The position numbers were made by a program, and so were the translations under genes. From NCBI GenBank assembly GCA_963970005.1, contig CAXAMN010013891.1, positions 874,333-938,332 of the forward strand: DNA of 64,000 bases. Reading direction: 5' to 3'. Source of the DNA: Durusdinium trenchii. Taxonomy: Eukaryota > Sar > Dinophyceae > Suessiales > Symbiodiniaceae. A model generated the notes under the pieces. That model saw nothing but the letters and a program-made list of their open reading frames with translations, was not told the origin of the DNA and made no database searches. Below, piece by piece: positions 1 to 11,697 of this stretch (the stretch's first letter is position 1; every line of letters starts with the position of its first letter).

Positions 1-2312
1 TGCCATTCTTACGGCCTTTCCCCCGGCCTCTCCCACGCCCTCTCCCTCGGCCCTTCTTCCCGCCCTGGCTTGCCCGGAGCTCCCGCTGTGCTGCACGGGA
101 AATAGAATCTTCCTCCGTCAGCTTTTCCAAGGGATCTTCCGGCCTAGAGTTAAACAGTAACCCATGCACCCAAACCATGGTTACAAGACTCCAAATTATA
201 CACTTGAGCAGTGTGCCAACAATTCTGCAGACTCACACTCATGCAAACAAGGTTCAAAGGGGCCGCCCCGGAAACCTGCGCTGGCTTGTTTTCCAAAGGG
301 CCCTGCCAGCCACGTTGTACTTCTGTTGTATAAAGATTAATTTCAAAATATTTCAACGCCAAGCCATTGAAACAGTATAATATATATCCGGCCTGCGGTT
401 TGACAGCTACCATTTGGGCAGATGATGATGCAACCTGGAGCTGTAATGCAATCACTGTTGAACAGAACACGCGCTTGCTTTGTTCATGCAAAGTTGATAA
501 AACTGTGCTGCTGGGTAACTTCCACTTCCATTGGTAGGGTTTCTACCGCGTCCATAGAAGAACCTTGTGGTCCAAGCTTCGCGCGCACCTTGGCCTTGAG
601 CAACGCCAACCTTTCCTGCGCCAAGGTGTGGCCCGCATCCACAGCAGTAGATGTAGTAGGGCCTGCGGCATGAGTTGAGATTCAATTACTGTAGCCACAC
701 AGGAAAAGCAACTATTATTTGACAGGCACCATGAACATAGAAAAAATAGATTGGAAGGGCCTGTGTTTTGATCTGGCATATCAAGACAGCTCCCAGGTGC
801 GTCTGCACTGTCCTGCTTCACCTTTGTAGGCTCATTGGGGTGAAGGCCAAGTTTATCCGCCAGGGTTCCACCCTCACACACCTCTGTTGGCGCAGGCTCC
901 CCAACAGAAACGTCAGCATTCTGAAGATCCTGCATGAGGTTGCGAGGAGTGGGTGCAGCAGATTCGGAATCAGAGACCATGATTGGGGTTGCCACCCCAT
1001 TTTTCTGGGCTGCCTCAGCCAGTTCAGCCGCAGCTTCACGATCTCTTTCTTCACGCCACTGGCGTGCTTCAGGTGATAGCTCGGGAGGTAGTTGGCTGTC
1101 AGCCACAATTTCATCATACATGATCTGAGGTACCCGGGTGTACTCCAGGAAAGGAAGGCTGGTGTTGGCGTACTCTGGTTCGCAAGAGGCAGGATATACC
1201 TCATCGCCAAGAGGATTGGCAGCTATCTCATCCTCCAAAGCTTTGATGCCATCTTGGCTCGTTGCTCGCTCATAGGAATCCATCACCCGAGGTTGAGGTT
1301 CAGCTGAAGGTTCAGCAAGCGAGGACTCCACAGCTGGTGGACCAGCAGGCTGCAAGGAAGGTTCAGCAGGACCCGAGGACTCCACCGCTGGAGGCACAGC
1401 TGGCGGTTCATTGGGTGGAGGTAGAGGCCCAGCAGGCTCATCGACTTGCTCCTCCAAATTTCCAGCGAACATATCCTCACAACACGTGGCGCAAACATGT
1501 TTTAACTCTTAAAGGCATTCATGGCTATACACAACTTATCCGGTTCTGCGTGAGCTGAATTGCACTGAACCAAATAAATGCAAACGTGAATCAGCCAGTC
1601 TGTGAAGTGATGGCTGCCTTTGGGTGCTGGATCTGGAACGTAGACGCCTCACGTGATTAGACATCTTCTTCAAGGACCAGGCATCCCCACTGGCCTTCTT
1701 GTCAGAGATGTCCACCTGCGCATGTGTACAATAATTAATTTAATGTGCGTATATAAAGCCATATGACTCACATGGATTGCAGCATGTTTGCATACACAAT
1801 GTGCCTCCCAATGTTCGGCCACATGTTGAATAATCCACTTCATTATTGGCACCAGGACGACATCATTCCAAGTACGATACCCAGGCGCAACAAGACGTAG
1901 AGCTTGGAAGTTGGCCTTGCAAGAGTATTCATCAATTGATCCCTCATCACCGGGCCACACGATCATAGTCCCAAGCGAAGACATGCGCTGCTTCAGGTCA
2001 CAGTCCTCACAGAGAGCCTGAGGCAGTGAGGGCAGCAATCCGACTCTGGGTGAGAGATTTGTGGGTGATGAAGATTGACATATTGCAGCATTTGCTGGTG
2101 CAATGGGGTGTGTTGTATTATGTTTGATTCATTAAGTTTTCAAACGGAGTGCTCTTCATCCCTATTTCAGCCAGAGAAGCATAGTAGATCAGCTTGACTG
2201 CTTCAAGCTGGGTTGGCGTTAAAGAAGCCAGGCATTCGGGAACACCATTGGCAAAATGATCAATCTTAGGCTTTGAGTTTGAGGATAGCCTTTTCACCAT
2301 CCTGACCCTCAA
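1..2312 (-). CDS. RG-rich dinoflagellate multi-exon protein, 3' end beyond the left edge
   Basis: Function unknown. Exons read on the minus strand: a frame within 2118-2312, then ~2040-1772, 1715-1653, ~1470-766, 662-~500 and 143 to beyond base 1. The 1772 exon carries CEDCDLKQRM, MIVWPGDEGSIDEY and APGYRTWNDVVLVPIMKW and ends at a consensus GTGAGT donor (1771-1766). The 1715 exon starts after a CAG acceptor and ends at CAC/GTGAGG. The ~1470-766 exon is Pro/Glu/Ala-rich with acidic stretches. The last exon, entered after TCTAG, ends in an RG tract (KKGRGRGRGRGRGKGRKNG). The RG tail and acidic middle resemble the gene at 31.5-35.05 kb, so it may belong to a related nuclear, nucleic-acid-binding class. 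I recall similar segments from Symbiodinium-type multigene families but cannot name it. The start codon and the 5' exon limits are not resolved. Confidence 0.55.
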
Positions 2313-2916
2313 GACCCACAGGCGACCTAAACTGACGAGCCAAGATGCTTTCTACAGATTTATACAGGGTGGGTCGTGCATCTCATTCTAGCAAAGCCCT
2401 GCACACCCCATTCTGACTCAAATGTTGACTGCAATTTCCTGTGCTCCTGGCTTCTTTGGAAGATTCCCAACCATCGAGCCGCTTGGATTTGTGATAAGAT
2501 ATGCTTTCCAGAACTGTTGAACAAGTGATGACACACATATGTTTCAGGCTCAGGGATGCGCAATCAAAGGAAGCTGTTTTCAGGATGTTTTTTGTGTTCA
2601 CATAGTTCGAACCATCTCCAAGCTGATGACTGCTGCACATGCAGCCCTTGATCGAGCACAATGGAGAGATTCAGCGAAAGGACCAGGCCGCTGCACAAGA
2701 AACTTGGGAACGACCAAAAATAGTTGGTCCGACAAAAAAACATTGCTTCGACAACTTTTTCTTGTCAAATCAAAGAATACTTGTTCCGACAGGAAAAGGA
2801 ACTACACACGTGGGTCTAGGTAGTTATAGTTACTATTGATTGTGTGTGTGTCCCTTTTGTCGGCTTCCCACCTTCCGCTGCCCACATTCTTCGATGTCCG
2901 ACGATGTCCCTCCCAG

Positions 2917-3712
2917 GAGGCGGAAGCCTGGGGCTTGGTGAACACGGTGGTCCCAGCCGATCAGCTCATGCCCCACTGCTTGAGCTTGGCCAAGGACGGT
3001 GACCCCTGACTCGTGGCCAGGGTGGAGACCCAGCACCGCGACCGGGTGGGGTTTCTGGCCGATGTTCTTCCAATTAAGGACAGTATAGCCGGATCTCTCG
3101 GAAATGAGGTCCTTGAGATGTCTTGGTGCCTTCCAAGGGGTCGTCACGGGTGGAGGCCATCGCTCTTGGGATGGAGGCCATCACTAGTTGTGTAAGGGGC
3201 TAGCTTACACGCGATTTCTTTCTGGCCATGAACCTGCAACAAACAGCTCTTGGAGGGGTGGCTGGCCACTAGATGTTTGGAGACGGTGTGACAGGAGATG
3301 GCCAAAATGAATCCGACGATGCTGCAGATGATGAAGCGAACGGTGGATGATGGTTACGGCATGAGCTTCAAGGATGGCTGTGAAAATGAGATGCAGGTGG
3401 CCTACAAGTATTACAAAGCCATGGGAAAGGACCTGCAAAGTGTTGTGTGCTTTCGAGTGCAGCAGAGCATAGCTGATGGATAGGTCGGATAGGTTTCACA
3501 CCCAGAGGCTGCTGCGCAGTCCAAGAATCTAAGAAAGGTAGACTCATGGTCCATGGAACTAAGATTCTCAACAGGCACGTTCTGGGGTAACAAATTGTTT
3601 TCATTCAGTCTCCATTCAACCACCCGACTCGTCTTCACAATTCCAGGAGCTTTTTGAGAAGATGAAGGCCTTCATCATGTCCCGCAGCAAGGGTGGACAA
3701 TCGAAGTTGTGA
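2917..3712 (+). CDS. Enoyl-CoA hydratase/isomerase (crotonase) C-terminal exons with PTS1
   Basis: Three exons join in frame: 2917-2994, 3295-3429 and 3647-3712. The first holds the crotonase hallmark AEAWGLVNTVVPADQL; the second has MAKMNPTMLQMMKRTVDDGY followed by a helix-rich acidic segment; the third ends FIMSRSKGGQSKL-stop. SKL is the canonical type-1 peroxisomal targeting signal, so the enzyme would act in peroxisomal acyl-CoA metabolism (beta-oxidation type). Both introns (300 and 217 bp) read AAG/GAC...CAG/GAG, a GA-AG boundary typical of dinoflagellates, and joining there restores family-like sequence. Third codon positions are strongly G/C. Only about 92 residues are present, against about 260 for the family: the oxyanion-hole half should lie upstream, but 1-2.9 kb is occupied by an opposite-strand gene and no such exon was seen. 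It is either a gene with distant 5' exons or a 3' gene fragment. Confidence 0.72.
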
Positions 3713-4815
3713 TAGCCCTCGCGTCCGGCACACCTGGCATATGCTGTATGACGAACCTTCGTCATGCAGGCAATGTGGGAGACATCATGGGCGCGCAAAG
3801 TGGTTGGCAGAAAAGTGGTTGAGTTGGGGATGCCATGCTGGGTGAGTTGGTGGGTATGTGTGGGGAGCGGGAAGGGGACTCAGACGGGACCAGAACCTTA
3901 CCCCTTTGATCTTCACACTTCCTGACCCTGCAACTGGAAGGTCACCCATCAGAGTGCCGTTCGGGTCGATCTCCTCGCGCGCGGGTGCGGGGAACAGGCT
4001 CGCGAGTTTGGCAACCTCGTGTGCGGAGGGTTGACATGAACGAGGGCAATGAGGGGTTCAGGGCAGTTTGTGGTAGGGGTGGCGGTAGTGGCGGTGTCTC
4101 GAAAGCGCTGACCTTGGTGCCATTGGCCATATGAGCAGCTAGGGGAGCCCATTGCGTGTCTTTGCCAAGGCCTTGCAGGCAGCCAGAGCTGCAGCTGCTT
4201 GTGCTGTAAAGGCTAGGGCGGTTTGGGGTGATGCACATAGTAGATCGTGGATGGATTCTGTGATTCAACATGTCCAGCCTCACTCTTCGTAATCAGCTCA
4301 CTCCCATACTGTTTTCAAATTCCTTCATGTGGAAATTGCATGGAAATTCCTGACAGAGAGGGAAAATTGATGCAAATGGAAAGGGAAGGAAAAGGGTGCG
4401 GACAAGGGCAAAGCAGCTAAAACCTCCACTTGCCAGGGTGAACTGCACCTGCTGTATCCTGATGTATCCTTCTCAGACTAGGCCGCCATAGCATGCCATA
4501 GCTGCCACAGTCTTGAAAAGCAGTGTGCAACATGACATGTTGGTGAGGTGAGCGTGGCAAGAGATGAGCCGCAGAGATAGCACTCAGTGGTTGCGATGGG
4601 GAATTCCAACAGCTCCTCAATCAAATTGTTGAAGAAAAGCCCAAGAAAGGAGAACTATCAACTGTTACATGTTCAAAAATCAGAAACCAATCTCCAAGCA
4701 TGATGTGACAGTTGAGAGCCACGGGCTGAGCCGCGATGTGCATACTCCAAGTTTAGCTTATTCATATATACTATTAATAGTATACTTACGTAATTTAATA
4801 ACATAGTGCATACCA
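3713..4815. other. No convincing gene
   Basis: Open frames are short on both strands. An Ala-rich plus frame near 4155-4300 (ALQAARAAAACAVKARAVW) looks protein-like but has no recognisable family or clear splice sites. No repeat structure was found apart from the inverted element that follows at 4816. Confidence 0.4.
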
Positions 4816-4890
4816 GGACCCTCCAAGGGGTGTCCAATGAACTACCCCACACTACCTATGGGCTTCCATTGGGCACCCCTTGGAGGGTCC
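4816..4890. repeat. Short inverted-repeat element (MITE-like palindrome)
   Basis: A 24-base arm GGACCCTCCAAGGGGTGTCC.. at 4816-4839 is repeated in reverse complement at 4867-4890 with one mismatch, around a 27-base centre. TACC lies just outside both ends and could be a target duplication. The general design (GGG..CC..AAGGGGTG arms) recurs at 9805-9895 and 10333-10398. Confidence 0.7.
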
Positions 4891-5254
4891 TACCGGGTTC
4901 TTCAAAAAAAACAGCCATCAAGTCAGGGATGAACAGATTTCTTGAATCCCCCGTATGCCCCCAGCTCAATGTTGCTGATTGNNNNNNNNNNATTCCTTGC
5001 GCCTGCCATGCAACTGACAGTCAACACACAGTCAACACACTGTCAACAAATGAAAAGATTTCTTGAATCCCCCGTATGCCCCCAGCTCAATGTTGCTGAT
5101 TGGTCTCCTGACATGTACCGACCTGAATGGCTGTTTTTTCTGAAGGCCGCTGATACCGAACCTGACCCGACAACATTGAAGTTGGGGTACAAGGGGTTGA
5201 GACGATGACGTGGAACAACTCTGGCGATGGCTGTTTTTTTGAAGAACCCGGTAG
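4890..5254. repeat. Inverted repeat pair enclosing an assembly gap and a direct duplication
   Basis: Bases 4890-4919 (CTACCGGGTTCTTC, then an A run, then CAGCCATC) reappear in reverse complement at 5226-5254, with one A fewer in the homopolymer. Between them lie the N gap and two identical 47-base copies at 4935-4981 and 5056-5102. The outer pair could be termini of a ~365 bp element. The inner duplication flanks the gap and is equally well explained by unmerged overlapping contig ends. Confidence 0.6.
4982..4991. other. Assembly gap (10 N)
   Basis: Ten unknown bases. The 47 bases immediately before the gap are repeated exactly 65 bases after it, so the true sequence may be collapsed or duplicated here. 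Confidence 0.98.
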
Positions 5255-6677
5255 TATGTTTGCGAAAAATCGAGGAATATCAACATTGCTGCTTGGGGAA
5301 ACTCCTGGACTCTGTGGAGAGTTATGCCGGTTTGGTTTGTGGAACTGTCGAACGACCGAAGAAGTCCTGAAGGTTTGGGCCAACAAAAGTAGGGTTAATA
5401 AATTTGGTTGTATGGCATTGTATGGTTGGGGAGGTTCACTTTTTTAATACGTAACAAAAAGGGTTGAACTACCGCAATAACGTAAGAATGGCTTCACAAC
5501 GTCATAAGTTGTTAATTATTTTCTCATGTTTTTTATGGTGTTTTGTTGGCTCCAGGTGTCCTTGCATAATTTGTTGCTATAGACACCCGTGTGCCGGTGT
5601 TTTGGGGGCACTCGCCCGGGTCATACGGGACGTAGTCTCCTATCAGTCCTATACGCGGCCACTGCATCAGTTACATATATATATATATAGAGAAATGTGA
5701 AAGTTAATTGACACTATACAACTATATATATAACTATAAGCGTATATGCACTTGTTATATAGTGATATAGTACACTTGTTGTATAGTCTCCATAAGTTAT
5801 ATAGTACACTTGATGTGCACTGATCACTTGCTTGCTCTTGTTCATGGCATTCGATGGGATCCTCACCTTCCGTTTCCCAGCAGCCACTCCCAGGCCTGCT
5901 CCCCTGGTGCGGCGCCAAGAACACCTCCGTTTCACATCCAAGCTGTACGTTCGAGGCTTGAAAGCAGCATGCGTGTGTGTGTGTGTGTGTCTAAGAACTT
6001 GAACAAAGCGTGAAACCACAAACTTGGGCAAAAACATGCAAAAACCTGGTTTGATGTGAATCACATCTAGGAGTCGCAAGTCGGGGGTGGTGTTTAGTCA
6101 TGTTTAGTCCCATCCAGGAGCCGTGGATGTGACAGGGGCACTCCGAAGCTCCATGGATAGCACCCCGTCGAACGTGACTGCTGGTATGTGTCTCGTTTGT
6201 TTTGCAAGGTGCTGCTTTCACTTGTTGCATACGTTCGTATTGAACAAGGACGTGTTGAACCATCAACTGATATTTCGTAAGTCCATAGCTCGGACCCTTC
6301 GACCGAATGGTCATGATAGGAAAACCTGGAGCCTCTCTCCGGACTGGATGATCTTCCCATCTTCCTTCCAAATACAACACGTCCCGGTGCCCACAGGTGC
6401 TCCCCGGTCCTCGGCTCGACTCGACTCCTCCGAGGTGGGCGACTTCGCCCTCAAGGTGGCCGAAGCCTGTGGCGCACAGGCCGGTCCGAGCCCGTCCGAG
6501 CGTGGAGGTGTTTTTGCGCAAGGTTGGGAGGTGTTTCACGAAGGGTGGGAAGAACCAAGGTTATTTTATATAACGTTAGCAGTTAGCAGCTGTTTTGGTA
6601 ACGAATGTAATTATGTGTGTACATATAGTATGTTCAATGAGTTATTCAATGATATGCAATGTATGTATGTATGTATG

Positions 6678-6708
<31 letters not shown>

Positions 6709-7410
6709 TGTATGTATGTATGTGCGTATACATGTTGGTCGTGTTTTAAAGGTTATTTATGGTGCTTGTTTTTGAGAAAACAGTCTCAAGAATCTCAGGA
6801 TACATGTATGCAGAGTCACCTGGTAGTGGTTCAGAAATTGTACTCAAAACAGCTCACTTATGGTTTTGACCTAGACCCATGACAGTTATGGGCATACATT
6901 TGGGTGAACCAACATGCTGAACACAAGTTCATAAATGCAAGGATGCTCCATGCCTTGCAGTGGATCACCTCCTTGCCAGGAGTGGGGCTCTCCCAACACC
7001 TTGCATAGAATAGCCTATTGGAGCCTATTCGTCAGGTTTTCCTTGTTTCCGGCCTTTGGTTTCCATGCGATGTCAAAGCAGGACGGGTCACGATTGACCA
7101 ATGGTCCAGCAGATGGCGGTGGGTCTTTGCATCCCTTTCGCCCGGAACTCAACCTGGTAGGTTGACCTCCTATAGTCCATTCGGTTCATTTTCTTTGGTC
7201 AACCGCAGCCCGGTGTTGACCCACACTCAGTCCTGAGTCCTTCGGAACTTCGGCGGCTCGCCCAAGCGATCGAAACGGCCCGGTCGGCTTTTCCCGCACG
7301 CCAGGGAGGTAGGTGTGCATACAGAGGTTGTGATCATTCCAGGGCTCAAAATGATGGCCCTGGCGATGGGTTGGATCCTTTCTGAGCCAAATCAGCAGAC
7401 ATACTTACAG
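5255..7410. other. Non-coding stretch with microsatellites
   Basis: It holds (AT)n at 5673-5689, (GT)n at 5971-5991 and a long (ATGT)n at about 6655-6724. It also contains a dispersed-repeat copy at about 6061-6140 whose core (CATCCAGGAGCCGTGGATGT, then GACAGGGGCA) recurs at 54310-54340. A plus frame at 6123-6749 is long only because it runs through the ATGT tract. No supported gene. Confidence 0.6.
6655..6724. repeat. (ATGT)n microsatellite
   Basis: Near-perfect tandem GTAT/ATGT tetranucleotide over about 70 bases with one phase break near 6707. Confidence 0.95.
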
Positions 7411-7596
7411 GCCGGTCGGTCAGCGGCCGCGATGATGAACCAGGCTGAGCGTTGTTGCATCACCCACAACATTGCCCTGATGCAAATCGGGGCCAAGTTC
7501 GAACGCGGTCAATCGGCCGACGCGGTCATGAAAAGTGCGCCACGTGATGATGTACAACGGCTGGTGTGTCAGCAGGCCAAGGCACACGCTTGCCAA
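7411..7596 (+). CDS. Isolated internal exon, unknown protein
   Basis: A 62-codon open segment begins directly after an ACTTACAG acceptor and stops at a good CAA/GTAAGC donor, phase 0 at both ends, so it would be a complete internal exon. Third codon positions are G/C-rich like the crotonase exons. It encodes a soluble, probably helical segment with NQAERCCITHNIALMQIG and SADAVMKSAPRDDVQRLVCQ. I do not recognise a family. No partner exon was identified within 2 kb on either side, so it belongs to a gene with long introns or is a stray fragment. Confidence 0.4.
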
Positions 7597-9804
7597 GTAA
7601 GCTATGCTAGCAGGACGAGTGAGCGTGACTAAAGATAACTCATCTGCAACACCTCCACGTCCCGCCATTCCTCCACGTCCCGCCATTCTGGTCAGCCGAA
7701 TGGGAAGCATCTCTTCACATCCGATTCGAAGCTCAACAAAGCTAGCAGGGATGATAATTTTAGCGGGCCGTATTGGAAAGTGTAGTCAACCAGTTCTGCA
7801 GCAAAAGGGCCAGTTCTGCGTGCCAAAGGAACTCAAAAACACGTGAGTAGAGGGTCGCCCGGGCGAGTAGAGGGATTCCAACTCCAAAATCACCGAAGTT
7901 CGCTCAACAATCCCTCCAGAGGAAATCATACCCCAGCCATTTGAATTGAACATCCTCTTTATATGGGGGGTGTATTAATCAATTTTAATCAAGAGTCTAC
8001 ATTAGGCTGCTCAGTCACAAGTCAGCAGACATAGTGACCAGTCATCAGATGCTTCGGCCTGTTCGGGTGCCCCGCGAGGTGGGTAGACATGAATTTCCGG
8101 GCTCAGATTGATGGAATTTCCCCTTTGGAATTCGAAGTGCCAGCGGAGTCGATCCATAACAAAGACCCACAAAGTTTTTTTTCGGTTCATACCACGAATC
8201 GAACTGGTTTCAGCAGCAAGATTCAGCAAGTTCAGCGTCCTCTTCGCGAGGCCGAGGACGTCCAAGAGATTGCCGCCACGGCGGCGGGGGCGACCGATGT
8301 TCGTTCTCGGTTGACCTTCGGTGATGACGCGGAGGTCGGTCGTGTGGCCCTGTGGTTTTGCAGTGGATCAGAGGAAATGGTTTTGCAGTGTAGTATGTGT
8401 AGTGAGACCCCACGTCGAGGGGGCGCCAAAACCTTGAGCCGTGTTGTTTTTGGGGGTGCTGTGTTGTTTTTGTCAGCTGTTGCATGCGGACTGTGGACGA
8501 ATGTGGACGGCGTTCATGACTTGAAGATATCCCAGTCACCTGTGTTGCCAATGCTGAGCTCTGTTAGCAAAGTTGATATGCATTGCTTTGCACGACTGTT
8601 TTTCAGCAAGAATAAGAAGTCCTGCAAAGATGAAAGTCCTGCTTTGTAGATGGTGGGGTGTCCTGATCTCTTCCGCAAACTCCATGAAGCTCCGGACACT
8701 TCATGAAACTCCGTATGCTCCTTGGTAGCCAGCAGTTTTTCCTCCCACATCGTCAGGTGATTGAGGGCATGTCCTCCAGTTGGAGCCGAGCAGATACAGC
8801 ATTAGTTGGTGATGTCAAGGCACGCGGCTTTGGAGATCTCAGGAGACATTGAAATGAAGACATGGCGGTTGCTTTGCAGGAGCCAGGCTGATCACCCACC
8901 AAAACTATGGATCAGGAATCCACTGATAGTCAGTAGCTGAGCTTTTTGAGGGACCTTTCCATCAAACGCTTGTTTTGGCCCGAACGCCAGCCTGGAGCCA
9001 CAACCAGCACATAAGTGATGTACAGAAGCTGTAGCTGCCAGAGTGAGGTTTTCACGACCCGTTCAGCCTGACACATCGAACTTTCACCCTCGGAGCCTCG
9101 AGTGCCCGGGGTGAGACTGTTAAGATCCGGCACACCGAGAGACAAGCTGATCGGAGACCAACCAATGTGTGGCCTGCCATTCGAAGTGTCCATTTCACGT
9201 GGCATATTGCCCATACTCACACCCCCTTCCTTCCTTTCCTTGACGATGTTTTTCTCAAGGTCTCAATAAAGACTGTGAGCTCACTTCGTGGTATTTTCCA
9301 GATGCCTACCAGCCTACCAGCCTCGGCTCAGCTCCAGGCCGCCGTGTCAGCCACCGGGATGCGTGGAGCCTTTGGCATCGGTCGGTGGGTTTCCGTGTCT
9401 GACGTCCTTCGGCGGTTAAACGGTGGACGATATCGTGTCGACCTCATCGTTTCATCAAAATGGTTTGCAAAGACTGTTTGCACCAGCACCACGGAGGGGG
9501 CTGTTATTGGATGGGAAACACAGATCGTCAGGGGTGTCCATAAACCACCCTCTGCCGTGGTGCTGGCAGATGTTTGGTAGGTTTGATCCGTCTGTTCTTA
9601 ATTTACCCAACGGTAATTCTAATATGGATTTGTGACTATGACAATCCCATTTTTCTTTGTGAAGGGTGGATGCACGATCGAGTCCAATGCAGGAAAGCTG
9701 ATGCATTTGCTGCTGCTGATAAATTGCTCCTGTATGAAAGACTTGCGGTAAATAGCTCCCAAATAACGAATATTGGCAATGACTACTCATTGTAAACATG
9801 TTGA
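7597..9804. other. No supported gene
   Basis: It contains a duplicated CCTCCACGTCCCGCCATTC unit near 7665 and a 186-codon plus frame at 8089-8649 without recognisable motif or splice context. A frame at 9167-9580 includes TGMRGAFG, a string also found in ribosomal protein L10e, but its flanks do not fit that protein. Nothing else stands out. Confidence 0.4.
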
Positions 9805-9895
9805 CCAGCAGTCACAAAGGGGTGCTTAATGGAGGTTAGGGGTGCCCATTACCCACTCACTTGGGGATCAAACACCACCCCTTTGTGACTCCTGG
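9805..9895. repeat. Short terminal-inverted-repeat element
   Basis: The left arm CCAGCAGTCACAAAGGGGTG (9805-9824) matches the right arm 9876-9895 in reverse complement with one mismatch; the inner 15 bases match perfectly. The element is 91 bp and non-coding. Confidence 0.75.
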
Positions 9896-10332
9896 GGCAT
9901 GTGTTTAGTTTCTTTTTTTTACCGAGTGTGGTAGCGAAAAGGGGGTCGCCTCGCTCAGTGGCTCTTCAGATGCCCATCCAGTCCCTAACCGTTCGAGCAC
10001 TGGCTAGCATCCAAGCCCCAACTCTCCAGTCCTCGCGTTCAAACGTCGATTCTTGAGGTCCATCCTGGGTTCTCCACTTTTCGAGGCCAAAGGTGCACGC
10101 TCCAGCCACGGAGGTCTTGCTAATTTGATCTACCTTGGGCTCCCTGACCAGCTGTATCCAGATGTGCTGCGGAGCAAGCTGCGCCCTCGCCTTCCAGGTC
10201 CAAGGAGAAGGCGGCCCCGCTGATTGCCACCATGGGTGGTCAAGAAGTGCCCCGGAGTGTTCAAGGAACGTGGGGCAGAATGGGTGCGCCACAAAGATTC
10301 TTCAAGGAAACTGTGCAAATGTGCTGTATACC

Positions 10333-10398
10333 AGGGCCCCCCTAAGGGGTGTCTAATTTTTGCAAGGGATGTCCATTAACCACCCCTTAGGGGGCCCT
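10333..10398. repeat. Short terminal-inverted-repeat element
   Basis: The arm AGGGCCCCCCTAAGGGGTG at 10333-10351 pairs with 10381-10398, differing by one C in the homopolymer. The core is 29 bases. It has the same GGGGTG-ending design as the elements at 4816 and 9805, suggesting a loose family with variable arms. Confidence 0.7.
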
Positions 10399-11607
10399 CA
10401 TTGAGACACGAGACCCCTGCAATACTGGTAGTGCTTTGGGCACTGGGTGGTGCTGGAGGTTTTCTTCAGTCGTTGAAGTTACGGCCGAGCCTAAGTGAAG
10501 GTACCAAAGGCTTTTTCTAGGGTCAGCCGGTCAGCCCAAGAATTTTTTCCTTTCCCTCGTCCTCGACTGGGAGTGATGTCGGTTGAATCAGGACGCAGGT
10601 CCCATCCGGCGTTGGTTTTTCTTGTTTGTCAATGAAGTGTGCACAAGGCCGGTCTCTGAGAGGACCATTTGTTTGGTGGCAAAAGAGAACTGCTTCGCAG
10701 TAAGTCCAGTGTACCCTCCATGTGCCAGCCGATTCAGTGAAGGTCTATTTTCAGCGTCACGAGTTGCTGAAGGTGAGCTCCAGAAAACATGCTGTTGATC
10801 GGCAAGTTTTGCTCAACACTTCAAAGCCCCTTCTAGGATGCATCAAGGCATGATCTGAGGATCCAGTTCATTCTTGGCGCCCAGCTTCGCACTTGGCCCA
10901 GGTGGCCGCACGATGTCTTGAAAACGGCTATGCTCCTGCAGCGTGTGGCGTTAGACTCAGATGCGCTGTGAGGTTAGACTCAGCTCGTTGTGAACGGCTG
11001 CTGTTGATGGATGCACGCAAGACGCACTGTTCTGATGGGGCTGGCGCCACTGGGGGACACTGTTCTGAGTCGATTCGCGAAGCGGAAGCGGGTCGGACTT
11101 GATCTGTCAAGAGCGCCCAAAAAACAGTAAAGGCTAAGTGATACAACGGTCATTCGCACTGGGGCAGCCGCTCTCCACTTAAGCGGGGTAAACATAGGGT
11201 AAACCCAAAACAAATTGGACTGGTCAAGGAAACACATCTTAAGATGCTCCAACAAGCTTCTCATACAGTATGGCCATCATTCGGGCACACCCGGCAGAGC
11301 CCCCGTATACCATGGGTGGATCCAGAGATTTCACGATGCATTTCTCTTCTTTAGGCCGCTTGCTGCACTTCAAGGTACTCTATACAGGCATAGTTCCAAC
11401 ATCTAGCATTTTAATTTTGTTGGTTGCTATAGTTCACTTGCCGTACCATGAGTCACCCAATGAAACAATCGTCTTTCGGCTCGTTCGGCTTGGAAAAGGT
11501 GCAGCCGTGCACGTGACCATCGCTGCTTCAGGCGTGGGGCCGTGCACGTGACCATTCGCTTCGGATTTGACACATGTCACATTTGCCGAAGACGGACCTC
11601 AAGAAAC
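10399..11607. other. No supported gene
   Basis: Short frames only. A CAG-preceded frame from about 10903 (VAARCLENGYAPAACGVRL) is the most protein-like stretch, but no donor or family was identified. Confidence 0.35.
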
Positions 11608-11697
11608 CCTAGGGATCCAAGTACCTCCTCAAAAGGTACGACTGGACCCTCCAAACCCACCCCAAACACCTTCTCGGAGGGTACTTGGATCCATAGG
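11608..11697. mobile_element. Non-autonomous TIR element, family A copy
   Basis: The left end CCTAGGGATCCAAGTACCTC (from 11608) and right end ..GGTACTTGGATCCATAGGG (to 11697) are imperfect inverted repeats. The internal GGACCCTCCAAACCCACCCC and AAACACCTTCT are shared with the copy at 43203-43305. A degenerate relative (CCCAAGCACCTTCTCAAGGG) lies at about 12450-12485. It has no coding capacity. Confidence 0.7.

Noticed and set aside
6123-6749. A 208-codon plus frame
   Set aside because: Its length depends on the ATGT microsatellite, which lacks stops in this frame; no motifs or splice signals.
8089-8649. A 186-codon plus frame
   Set aside because: No recognisable motif, no G/C third-position bias and no neighbouring exon signals; plausible by chance in 64 kb.
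9167-9580. Frame containing TGMRGAFG, as in ribosomal protein L10e
   Set aside because: Residues before and after do not fit L10e, and no following exon was found; an eight-residue match is not enough.
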